Below, in pieces: positions 12,401 through 25,521 of a stretch of 64,000 bases of DNA (position 1 is its first letter; every line of letters starts with the position of its first letter). Position numbers and translations under genes: made by a program. The DNA lies in contig CM043953.1 of NCBI GenBank assembly GCA_014529385.2, forward strand, positions 79,908,338 through 79,972,337. The letters are read 5' to 3'. This DNA comes from Adiantum capillus-veneris (lineage: Eukaryota > Streptophyta > Polypodiopsida > Polypodiales > Pteridaceae). The notes under the pieces were generated by a model. It did no database searches. It had not been told where the DNA came from and was given only the letters and a program-made list of their open reading frames with translations.

Positions 12401-15400
12401 CGAACACATCCTCTCCAATCTACCCAATGCTGCGTGCGATCTAGTAAGTCTGGTCTCTGCTGCTCTTCTCACTGCTGCTCTTCTGAGTGAGAATGCAGGT
12501 CCGCTAAAACCCACTCCAAGGTAAGTGTAAGCGTCTGTGTACTCCACAGTCCCCTGGTCGTATGTGAATGTAGGTGCTGACCTCCTGATCCATTGTGGGG
12601 TGGTATTAAACACCATAACCTTGGTTTTACCCAGGTTGACAGACAAACCACCTTCCTGGGCAAACGTATGCAAAGCGTCCAATTGACATTGCATTCCCTC
12701 TAGGGATTCGGAGATCAACACTATGTAATCAGCATATAGCAAAAGTGGAATCCATGTCCATGCCAACTGAGCACCTTAATCCCCATCGCTGTCAATGTAG
12801 TCAGAAACCTCACCCACATACATACCGAAAAGAGTAGGAGAGAGCGGGCAGCCCTGCTTCACCCCAATAGAGGAGTGAACCGGTGTAGAAAGTCCCTCCG
12901 GGGTGCGTACATGCCCTACTACTGATCTGTACAATGCCATGATCCCCCAAATGAGTTCTGTGGGTACTCCGATTTCCTATAATCTGCGCATCAGCCTAGC
13001 TCTGGGTATCGTGTCAAAAGCTTTGCGGAAATCCACAAAGCTACAATAGATCCGTCTCCCATGAGATCTGCCGTACTCAATGATGGCCCTGAGTGTTAGG
13101 ATATGGTCAAGAGAAGAGAAGCCTCTCCTGAATCCTACCTGCCCAGTTGCACGTATTCATTCCCTCTCTGCCCATCTACTCAGCTGTTGCTCAAGAATGG
13201 ATACATACAACCGTGCCAGTGTGTGCCCAATCATAATAGTACGGTAATTCCCACGCTCCATGGGGTCTCCTGATTTGAAGATAGGTACGATCGTATATAG
13301 GCTCCAAGTGTCCGGTAGGCCCTCACACATGGCCCGGTTAAACATAACTATTAGAAGCTCTGCTAGTAGGTCTTTGGCATGCATGAATTGCTCAGCGACT
13401 AGGCCATCATGATCATATGCTCTCCCAGTCTTCATCTTGTCAAATAGCTTTCTTCACCATCTCAACGGTGAAAAAGACACATGCGTGTGGGCATGGATCG
13501 GGGGGGTGGGGAAGGGCGGCTGTCCAGGTACTATGTACAAAGATGATGGGTACTGACCCCAAGGCTCTAATCATTCGGGAAATCATAGAAACCAACGGTC
13601 TCTGGCTTCCAATTATCCTGATCTGCAGATGGTCCCCAAATCTGGACCCCATAAAGCATAGCCGAAACCACCACAGTATCAGAGAGCCAATGTTTTGTTC
13701 GTGGTTCCTGAAACTACACTTGTGAACACATCCTCTCCAACCCTCCCAAGGCCGCAGAGGCTCTGGACAATCTAGCCTCCGCTGCTTTCTTAAGAGTAAA
13801 CTTCGTTCCTGTAAATACCACACCAAAGTATGTGTATGCATCTGTGTACTCTACTGTATCCAAGCCATATGCAAATGTAGGTGCCAATCTCCTAACCCAC
13901 TGCGGTGTGGTGTTACACACCATAACTTTCGTTTTACCCAAATTCACCGACAGTCCATTGTCCTCCGCGAATTTATGTAATGCATCTAATTGCCTCTGCA
14001 TTCCATCCAGTGATTCTGCTAACAATACAATATCATCTGCATACAACAACAAAGGGATCCATGACCCTGCAAGTTGAGCACCTCTGTCACCCTCTCTATC
14101 AATGTAATCTGATACCTCATCTATATACATACCAAATAAAGAGGGGACAGTGGGCATCCCTGCTTTACTCCAACGGTGGAATGAACAATGTCGGAATCCC
14201 CTTCTGGAGTACATACATAACCAGTTACTCACCCATATAAGGCCATGATCCCGCAGATAATCTCTTTGGGGACCCCTAACTCTTGCATTTTGCGCATCAA
14301 TCTGGCACTTGGTACTGTATCAAAAGCTTTCCGAAAATCCACAAAGCAACAATACATCCTTCTCCCGCTTGCTCTTCCTTCCTCAATAATGGCTCTAAGC
14401 GTAAGAATATGATCTAAAGTGGAATAACCCCTCCTGAATCCAGCTTGTCCTGTTGCCCTTATGGCCTCATTCTCTGCCCATCTACTCAATTTTTGTTCCA
14501 GAATGGATGCGTACAGTCGGGTCAATGTGTGACCCACCATAATGGTACGGTAGTTCCCGGGTATCATAGGATCCCCTGACTTGAAAATAGGTACGATAGT
14601 AGATAATTTCCAAGATTCAAGTAATCCATCACACATGACATGATTAAACAGACGAGCAAGGACTTCTGAAAGTAGATCCCTTGCATGGATCAGATGTTCT
14701 GCAACTAGACCCTCATGATCATATCCTCTTCTTGTCTTCATCTTATCAATGGCTTTTTCCATCATTTCCGTAATAAAGAAAGTACTAGTAGCAGGGAATG
14801 GCTCTAGCGGATCTCGTAATGGAGGCTTTCTAGATACCATATATAATGATGTTACATATTGACCCCATATCTCAGGAGAAGTAATTGTCGGCGGCGATGA
14901 GTGCTCGTGAAGTAAACGCCAGGCCTCATGTGAGTCCTGACTCAAGAAGAGCTGATATAAATCCTTCTCCAGTTTGGCTAAAAATGCCCTTTTCTTGCAA
15001 CGTACTATACGCCGAAGAGCAATCGGATACTGCTTATATGTGATGGTCCCAAGTGTAAGCTCTTTCTGGACCTGGGTTCTCGTCTCTCTGCATTCCTCGT
15101 CGTACAGACTGTTTTGAGGCATGTTCCCAAATCCTCTCTTCTGATCACGCTGAGTATGTGGGTATGCCTCTTGTGCTGCTCCATATAGTATCTCTGATAG
15201 CAGAGAAGTAATCTCCTCTACAGTATATACTGGCTCGGCTGCCCACATCCTATTATAGATATGTTTCACATAGACTGAATCAGTCTCTGGTGTGAAAGTA
15301 TACCTTGTGTGCGTCTTCCTTTGTACTTGAGAGGCATTGAATTGGAAGGAGATTGATAAGGTCAAGAGAGCATGATCCACTGCAATCCCAACCGGTTTGG

Positions 15401-18400
15401 GTCCCACCTTAAAGTCCTCGATACTAGAAATAAAGCTTGGTGAAGTCATGACATAATCCACTGTGCTGGCCCCATGCCTGTGCGGGAAGCATGTGAATCC
15501 CCCAGATAAAGGGTAATTCTCTAGACCATTAAGTATGGCCAAACCATGTGTAGTTGCCATCTCCATGAGATGTCTCCCATATTCAGTGTGTTCTTTATCC
15601 TGTGAGTTTCTAGTAAGCCCCTCCTGTGATAAATCCACTTCTCTGAGCATTTCCTCAGAAGTATCATAGAATACTTCTTGAGAGTTGGCCGTTCTCGCAT
15701 TAAAGTCTCCTAAGAGAACGATGTCTCCATCTCTAGAGAACTCCCATATGTCATTATTCAAGATGGAGAAAGGGGTCTGTCCTTTAGGTGAGGAGTAGAC
15801 TCATGTACTTGGAGGGAAGTAGCATATAGCGATATTAGAAATCTACCTGTCTCGGCTCTCATTTTCACCCACATATACCTTGCTTGTTCATCTTTCCTGA
15901 TAATCTGTAGTAGTGGTTTCAGCTCCTCTTTAAATAAGAGTGCTACTCCTCCTGAACCCCGGCTACCTCGTAGAGATCTCTTGTCTGGTCGACCAGCAGT
16001 TTCCCATAAATACCCCTTCACATGTGGCATAAGATGTCCCGGTATTTGGTGTGTCTCTGAGTAGAAAACTGTCTCTGTCCCTAAAGCTGTCTTCAAAGGC
16101 ACCTACATCTAGCCTATATGATCCATTACAATTCCACGCTGCTATCCGGAGCGTCGCCCCATAGGTCTCGCACCGTCATGATGAGCGCTTTTCCAAAACC
16201 ACTACTTTCCCTCCTCTATAAAAGGCGATTTTCCCCTTTTCTCTTGCTACCCTAATTTCTGGCATGAACTCTTACATGTGTGCCACTTGTGCCAATGTAA
16301 GGTCATCTCCCAGGAAAATACCGGTTTTCTTAAGAGTTGGCCTCTTCTTTAGAAATTCTTTCCTTATTTCTATATTCGGGAAGCGGAGAATAAGTGCCCT
16401 ATCCTTTACGTTTCCCTTCTCATCGACTCCTTTCTTGCCCACTCTCCATGCACTTGTGTGAGTAGGCTCTGTGATGTCCATGCGTTGTAGCAGTTCCCTC
16501 ACCTCTTCATCTACATTCTCTTTGTCCTTGACTCCTGTGACCCGCACATGCAGAGCCCGAGTCTTCCTTTTCTGCTCTTCCTCAATGGTCATATTAATAA
16601 TGGTGGAAGTAGGTGTGGTCTCAGTCATCTGGACTGAAATGAAATGAAATGTTATATTAACGTCTTCAAAAGGCCATAGTGACCTATGAGACCAAAAAGT
16701 TACAAGGTGGTGGATCTGATACAAAGTCAGAGTAACAAAATAACAACGGTACAAAACAAAGATTGGTCGATGTGAACTAAGCAAAAAACTAAGCAAAATA
16801 GGCAGCTTGCTGGGATAGCTTAATCACAAGAGATCTTACAATGTGGTGGATCTAATACAAAGTCAGAGTAACAAGATGACAAAATGACAAAATGACAAAA
16901 TAAAATACTATGGAATCCTAGACTGCTGGCGTCACCAGGAGGTGTATTTTTCCTGTTGCCTTCCGTAAATAAGTACTAGATATTTTTATTTTTACTTGTT
17001 TTCCACGGAACCCTTGAAAAGGTGCAAGTGGACATTGCATGGCCACTGTGAAACGGCTGCGGCGGAATAGGTTTCTCACAACGGGAGTCTGGGTCGGTCG
17101 GTCTAGGACTGGTCGGGCCAGTTAGCACTGAATTCTGATGAGTATGGAAGCCTATGTGCGCCAAATGAAGTCTGGGCCACTCAGAAAGTCAGTTATAACT
17201 TTATAAGTCAGTAGGAACTACAGAATTAACTCAAAAGGGGCAAACTGGACACATGGCGGCTCCAGGCAGTTTTGCCACTTCCAGCATGAAGAGGGGGCGC
17301 CCAATTTGAGAGAGGAGGCTGATTTTTGAACATAAGTGAGCTACAGTGTGTGTGTGTTAGTAGTGGGTGCAGGTTTACAGCTTTAATGGAAAGCTTGCCT
17401 TCTCCTCTGTCTCATGTAGCGCGATGATTTTCTCTCGTGCATCTCTCTCTCCCCTTTGGCACATATGGTAATGCCCCACTAGTTCGGCTACTCAGATAAA
17501 CATGTACAGTTCTGGGTGTTTATGCGCGTTTGCCAAGGCAAGAGCCTTCTGAACAGGAACCGGATTAGCTAATTGCTAATCCCCCACAGGTACGTACAGT
17601 TCCATCGCGAAAGATTGCAAGTTCGGAGAGTTTTCTCGCGTGAAAACTCGTCCAATTCACAGGGGAACTATCCCATTGCGTGCGGGAGCCCTTGGGACAC
17701 GCGTAGGCATGTTCGCTCTGCTAAAAACGATCCGAAACAGCGAATTACAGCCTGCTGTGTTTTTCTGCAGGTTTAGGGTTTCGCACCTAAACTGCAAGGG
17801 AACACCGGGGGAGCCTCGTGAGAGCCTTGGGATGCGTGTACAGGCTTTTGGGCACCCGATAGTGAAAAACAGGGAATTACAGCCCACTGAATTTCTGTGA
17901 CAGCTCACCAGAAAGCTTCCAGATAGCGAGGGAATCCGTCCTAGACAGTTGTTTTTGACCTATAGGGGTTTTTGCGCTGTTATGCTGCCAAAATCAGGTC
18001 GAAAACCTGCGTTTTCAGCCCTCGCCAGGTTTGGACAGCTTTGTGAAAGTTTGTGCGAAGTGGTCGGATCGTCTACCTTAATTTGAATAAAGAAATACCG
18101 AAAGGGGCGCCAGTCTTTGGGGCCTACAGGGTGTCGGTCTCGTGTACGCAATGACATTCTAATCACTGGACGCAATTGTGTTCTCTTCCCTTCTCAGTGA
18201 TCTGTATAAAGTTAACAGGTAATTGAAACAGTGCCGCCCTCTACGTTGTATAGGCCGGTTATATGGTTCCATCGACGGGATAGTCACTTTTTCTTCAAAA
18301 AGTGCAGCGTGGATTGTTGTGGGTGAAAGCAACATAGAGCTTGTCGTTATGGGAGAGAAGAGAGACCAAGTACCTGAAGAGGGATCTTCCTCACATGGCA

Positions 18401-21400
18401 CGGAGAAAGTTCCTTCAACTCTTCAACAAGAGGACAGGTTGTTTAGAACTCAACTGCATTGCTGCATGGACATGTTTCAGCAGTTGGCTAACAACCCAAG
18501 GATGCAGGAGTTCTTACAGGCTCCGACACAGGGTTTTCAGCCTCCTACACAGGGCATGACTGAGCCGTTGCAAGAAAAGGAGATTTCCAATGCGCAGAGG
18601 ACTCATGATGCTCAAGGGAAAGCCCATGTGGTTGAGCAACTAGCGGTGTCCAATGATCCAAAGCAACTTGCTTTAGCTGGACAAGAACCGTTTGTGAATG
18701 GTCAAGGGAGTAATGAACACGCTATGCGTCAAACCCTTCCATTACCTAATACTTATCCTAGTTATTTTGAAGGTGGTTCAGTGTTTCAAGCTATGGCTGG
18801 ACCTTCCACAGGTTATATGCCAGGGAATGTGTTCGGGACAATGCAAACAGGCATGGGTAACCCTATGTACGCGAACATGGGTATCCAACCAGGTTTTCAA
18901 GGTGCCTATGGCTAGTTTCGAGTGCCTGGAACACAATTTGGTATGGTTGGTTTTTCGCAACCATACGTACAAAATGCAGATATGACAGGGAAAACAGTTG
19001 ATGCGAGTGCTGGAATGAACACTCATGGAGCACCACTGTTACAGGCACCTGTTTATGATAATGTGGCTCCTTTGAGTCAGCTTAAGGATTACAAGGAAGG
19101 TGGGCAGGGAGTGAAGTTTGAAACTTTTAGAGGAACTGAGGATCAATTGAAGGCTTTGACCTTCATACAAAAGTTCGATGCAACTTATGCTGGAGGAAAC
19201 TTCACGGAATCTTCAAAGATACGCAAGGCTGCCACTTTCTTGAAAGGGAATGAGCTCCAATGGTGGACCGCATTGTTGAACCACGGTCAAGCCCCAACAA
19301 CGTGGGTCCAATTCAAACAGCTTTTTGCGCCTGCATGGTTGACAAACACTTTTGAAGTGGATGTGATGACAGAATGGCACGAGTTGAATGCTAAACAGTG
19401 TGCGAATCTGGAAGAGTACAATAAACACTTTTGGGCCACACTATTGCCAGCAGTCACCTCTTACAGGTTTGTGCCATTGTCAGAACAAATTGAGAAGTAC
19501 TGTTGCAGATTGCCCAAGAAAATCAGGGACTACTGCACAAAGACTACTGTCATGAATATGTTTCAGTTGATAGAGAATGCAAGAGTGGCCATCAATCTGT
19601 CGAAGGGAGATTCCAATGGATTTAATAGCCACAAGAAAGGGTCCCAGGGCAAACAGTTTTCAGCCAAGGGCAATGTTGCAACAAAGCCTTCTGAGCCTCC
19701 CACAAAGAAGCCCTCCACTGAAGAAGGTGATACGTCCAAGAAGCAGTCTAAGTCTTCTTCGGGACGAGGACAAGGACAAAAGAGGCATTTTTCTGGTAAA
19801 ACTTTTGAAGAACGGAAAGCTCTTAGGGAGGCCAAGAAATGCTACATTTGTGAACAGGAAGGACATTTTGCAAATGAATGCCCACAGAAGAAGTCACACG
19901 ATAAGGATGACAAGTCGGACCATAAAGGGAAGAAGCCAAAGCCAAGTGCAGGACTTGTTCCAGATTTGGTTGGAGACCAGCCAAACACAGATGCCACAAA
20001 GCTGTGCAGAGCTTGGGGCAAAGTTAGAGACCAGACAGTGCTGGTTTCTTTGATCCAGGAGCCCGTGCAAATTTCATATCACCAGAATTGGCATCAAAGT
20101 TGGGCATTCGTGCAGAGGAGATGGGTATGACAGGGGAAGCAGGTTTGGCATGCCCAGGTCATTCAGAGCCCGTTACTCCCATTTTGGGAAAGCTTCGTCT
20201 GCACATTCAGAGCTATGTGGATGCGGAAGAATTTCATATTATGCCACTCGAAGGCTGTGATGTGTTACTGGGTATCCCATGGTGTTACAGGTTGCATGCT
20301 ATGGTGGATACTTACAACAAAAAGATTACCCTTGTACATAGAGGAAAGACTCATGTCCTTGATGTAAAGCTTAAAGGCGAGTCTGTTCCAATTGTTTCTG
20401 CTTCTACTATTTCATCTGTAATAAAGAATCATCTTTCTACGTACTTGATCTTTGCAAAAGAAGTACCTCAAGTTGTATCTAATTTGTCTACCTTAGATAA
20501 AGACAGGTCAACTTTTTTGAGTGGTTTCAGTGATTTTTTTTCGGACTCTTTGCCAGGGGAGTTACCTCCTGAGAGACCTGAGGATCATACCATAGATCTT
20601 GTGCCAGGTTCTAGTCCACCAAATAGACCACCATACAGGGTTAGTGCAGCCCAACAGAAAGAGATTATGAGTCAGGTCAACGAGCTTTTAGAGAAGGGGC
20701 TGATTCAGCCCAGTTCATCCCCTTTTTGTTCGCCTCTACTCTTAGTGCAGAAGAAGGATGGTTCATGGCGCATGTGCATTGACTATCGCGCCTTGAATAA
20801 GAATACCATCAAGAACAAGTTCCCCATACCGAGGATAGATGACATTCTTGATCGGCTTGAGGGAGCGTCATTGTTTACAAGGATAGACCTAAAGAGTGGG
20901 TACCATCAGATACGCATTAGGCAAGAAGATGTCCATAAGACTGCGTTCAGGACAACATTTGGTCTCTATGAGTTTCTTGTCATGCCATTTGGTCTCACAA
21001 ATGCTCCTACCACGTTTAATAGAATGATGGACAGAATTTTTAGACCACATAGAAACTTCGTGGGTACCTTCTTTGATCACATGATTGTCTATTCGAAGTC
21101 TGAAGAGGAGCATAGGGAACACTTGACTACAGTTTTCAATGAGTTACGTAAGAACAGACTACTCGTTAATACGAAGAAGAGTGAATTCTTTTTGCAAGAG
21201 ATTCACTTCCTTGGGCACATTGTTTCAAAGGATGGGGTACGCATGGATCCCGCTAAAGTGGAAGCAATTAGGTCATGGTCAGACTTGAAATCCGTACATG
21301 ACATTCGAAGCTTTCTAGGCTTATGTTCCTACTACAGGAGGTTCATCCGAAATTTTGCTGAGATTGCTTCTCCACTCCATGCACTACAAGGAAAAGGAGT

Positions 21401-24400
21401 TACTTTCAAGTGGACACCCAAGGAAATTTTAGCGTTCAAACACTTGAAAGAGAAGTTGACTTCAGATGCGGTAATCATTTTGCCAGATCTTTCAAAACCT
21501 TTTGTGGTTCTGTGTGATGCGTGTGGCCATAGTCTTGGTGCAGTTCTAATGCAAAATGGTCGAGTAGTTGCATATGAGAGCAGAATTCTTTTGAAGATTG
21601 AAAGGAACTTGCAAGTCTATGAGAAAGAATTGCTGGTAGTAATTCATGCTGGTAGAAACACTATCTGGTAGGGACTGATTTTGTTGTCCAAACGGATCAT
21701 CAAACCTTGCGATATTTTCTCACACAGACGAAGTTGTCTGAGAAGCACATGCGATGGGCAAACATCTTGTCAATGTTCCAATTTCAGATTGTGCATGTGC
21801 AAGGGAAAAAGAATGTGGTGGCAAGGATCTATGACCAGCTTGTTGATGGGCAACATCATGAGCACTATATGCTTAAGAATGACTTTCTCATGATGCATAG
21901 AAAATTATGCGTTACTAAACAGTTACGGACAAAGATTTTGATGGAAAGTCATGCTCCACCTTATGCTGGGCATCGTGGAATTGATGCGACAGTGAAAGGG
22001 GTTGAGGCATTCTTCTATAGGCCAGCTTTGCGTCAAGATGTTGACACATTTGTAAGATCATGCTTAGTATGCCAAAAAGTCAAATTTGACAGACAAAAGC
22101 AACCTGGATTGTTGCAGCCATTGCCGATCCCAGATAGGCCATGGGAAAGCATAGCAATGGACTTTATCTTTGATCTTCCAAGGACGCAAACAGGCAATGA
22201 TGGGATTTGGACTATCATTTGTAGGTTCAGTAAGCAGGCCCATTTCATTCCTGTGAGGAAGAAGATAAAGCCAGAACACATGGTCAAGATATTTATGAGC
22301 AATATCTTTAAATATCACGGGATGCCTCAGTCAATTGTCAGTGTGACAGGGATCCACGTATGACGAGTCTTTTCTGGAAGGCATTGTTTGAGAACATGGG
22401 CACTACGCTAAAGTTCTCTTCTTCGTTTCATCCGCAAACTGAAGGACAATCAGAAGAGGCAAATTCTATTGTTCTAGACCTACTCAAATGTTATGTGTCA
22501 GAGCACAAGGCAACTTGGGAACACCATCTTCCATTGGTTGAATATGCTTACAATAACACTGTGCATACTTCAACAAGAAAGGCACCATTTGAGATAGTGG
22601 AAGAAGGCAAGAAAGTCCCGCCCATTTTGCACACTAAGGACAAGATTTTTGAGGCAGACAAGTATGTGCAAGATATGGATGAAACATACAGGAAGATAAA
22701 GATTGCTCTTGAGAAGACTCAGGCTAAGCAAAAGAAAGCTGCTGATCGACTGGCCTGTTTAATCCAAAAAGGGCGGTAGACCATAGACTTAAACCTTACT
22801 TGCTTTCACCCATTTAATTTGTCGCCCACTTTACCTGTACTTTCAAGACACAACAAAAAGGGAAAGGGATACAGGCTGCTAGATTGCACCTAAATGAGAA
22901 GCCCGACACCAGATTGGCCCCTAAATAGGCGCCCCTTTCGGTATTTCTTTATTCTTTAAAAGAGGGAATAAACGTTGTGGTTCCCTACAAGCTGCCAAGC
23001 ACAACCTTGGCTGAATTTCAACTGTTCTGGCTTGATTTCGGCAGCATAACTGTACTAGGACCCTCACAGTCAATATTCCCACGCATTGGATGACTTTCCC
23101 GACGCATACAGACACTTTGCAAAACCTGGCGAGAATCTGCAGCACGCTGAATTCTGTTTTCTGCCCCGAAAATGCGCCAAATCACTTGTACAGCAATCCC
23201 CTTGCGTCCCCGAACCTCCTGGGGGTATTAGGGTCTGTTTAGGGCCAAAACCCTAAACCTGCAAAAATACACAACAGGCTGTAATTCACTGTTTCGGGCT
23301 CCGGTTTGCGTGCCGGTCGCATCCGTAGCAAGTCCTCGAGATCCCGTACCTGTAGGGCTACTTGCCCTTTGAATCGAACGAGATTTCGCACGTGAAACCT
23401 CTTTCAATTCACATGTACCTGCGGGCGATTAGCCGCTAGCTACTCCAGTACCTGTGCAAGAGGCTCTTGCCTCGGCAATCGCGCATGAACCCACACAACT
23501 GTACATTGGTCAATTGAAAAGCCCACTAGAGGGGCATAACATACTGCCATAGGGGAGAGAGAGGGTAGTGCGTAGCGTGCAGGGCATCACTCCTGGCACC
23601 GCACTGTTCATAAGAGGGAAAGGAAGCACTCCATAGCTCTCAACCTGTGAGACAGACTGAAAATGAGCCTCCCTTCTCCTAAAATCAGCGCCACTTCTTC
23701 CTGCATGAGGAAAGTGCACAGAAATGTGCCACTTGGCACATTTACAGGCTATTTCCCGTTTCGGGGTTGCCGCCTAAAAATCTCCCGACCGGTTGCCCAG
23801 TTGACTTCACGACAGAGTAATAAAATGTTCCCCTTGTCATTCCGGACGTAATGACGCGAACACATTTTCAGGTCCCAAAATAGCAGTTTCCTAAATTTTA
23901 GGAGATGCTGCCATTGTATCTTTCTAGGTCAGCTGACCCTCTTTGTACACTGCAACCACACCAAAAACTCAAATGTAGCCTCTGTAGCAAAGGATTCCAC
24001 TTTGGCTAGTCAATGACCCCACTTTGGCTAACCAGAGTCCTTGTCCAACATTAGTGCTCTCTTGCCCTCGGGCCTAGACTCCCTCTGAACGGTTCCACAC
24101 TAGCTATGCAATGCAGGGCAGTTAGATAGTAGTCACGCTGGTGGCAATGTGTGTGGGTGAGAACCGAGCTCTGTGGTGATGGTGGCCCCTCTACCTCTGT
24201 GGTACTCGGATTGAAGAAATCTGAGATGCATCTCTGGGACTCTCTCTGTCTATGCCCTCTCAATAGAGAGTCTCTATGTCTCTGTATCTCAAGTAGAAAT
24301 AATCCGAGACATCTCTGATCCTGATATCTCATGACTCTATCTAACGAGTCAAAACCATCTTTGAATAAGCAGTGAAAGCGTCCCCGTATCTCATAGTTCA

Positions 24401-25462
24401 CTGTGCACTGACATATATAGTGAAACTTTCTCTCTCTAGCTCTGCATGGCATAACTGACATATCCTATTGTCTGCTGGTATGCCTCTGATCTACCTGTCT
24501 CAATCCCAAGCTGGTGTGAAGATGTGCGTATCTGGCCTATGGCACATCGTAACCCATGAGATAGATGTGTGTCCATGTAGCTGGGCCCTGTGACAAATCC
24601 GTCTTTCGTAAGTTGGAGAAGATGCTCTCTATAGAAATCCCTCTTCGTACCCAACTCCCGTGATAGCTCTATCCATGTCCTCCTAGTATCAAGCTCGATA
24701 AGATCCTGCCAAATGAGTCTAGTAATCTCCATCCGTGTAAGAGCCAAACATGGTGCATCAAGAGAATACTGGAAAGGGGGCAGCCTATGCATGCTGAAAC
24801 CATGCATGCTGAAACCATGCCTCTGGAACCATGAGCTCATCTGTGCATAGCAACATGCTGTATTTCCTTGTAATGCCAGTTGTCTGGATGACGACTCAAG
24901 AGCAAGCCTAGCATATCTGTCCCTGATGGTGTCCCATAAGCTGTGTACAAATGATATTGATCTGGTAAGTGCCTCAATCTCCATAGGTGGGCAGCCAGCT
25001 CCGCTCGTATGATGTCATGTGGAACTGAGGCCTTTGCTCTAATCAGCCTAGAAATCATAGATACCAAGGGCTTCTCCATATTACTCCATCCAGCACTGTC
25101 AACAGCTGGTCCCCAAACCTAAACCCCGTAGTGCATAACTGAAGTGACCAAAGTGTCGAAGACCTAGAGCTTTGTTCGAGGTTCTTAGAACTGAACCTGC
25201 GAACAAATCCTCTCTAAACCGCCTAGGGCTGCATAGGCACGAGTCAATATAGTGTCTGCTACCACTCTCAGTGTGAACCTCGGTCCACTAAAGACCACTT
25301 CAAGATATGTGAGAAATGAAATGAAATGAAATGTTATATTAACGTCTTCAAAAGGCCAAAATGACCTATGAGACCAATTTGTTACAAAATGGTGAATCTA
25401 ATATTATGTCTGGGTACAAAAGAACTAGATACTACTACTACAATCCATCCTCATCTGCACTC

Positions 25463-25521
<59 letters not shown>

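Larger units (their letters stand above)
16927..22750 (+). mobile_element. Decayed Ty3/gypsy LTR retrotransposon, 3' LTR missing in expected orientation
   Basis: Order LTR, gag (zinc knuckle), protease, RT, RNase H, integrase identifies Ty3/gypsy. There is a stop in gag, a frameshift before the protease, a broken RT active site, and frameshifts in RNase H and integrase. The integrase C-terminus is cut at 22750, where an inverted LTR begins instead of the element's own 3' LTR. Confidence 0.9.

Noticed and set aside
16176-16178. UGA in the 16-kb LINE as a random nonsense mutation
   Set aside because: The same UGA-C at the same place is present in the copy at 41998, and family 2 has a stop at the equivalent point, so it is an ancestral boundary.
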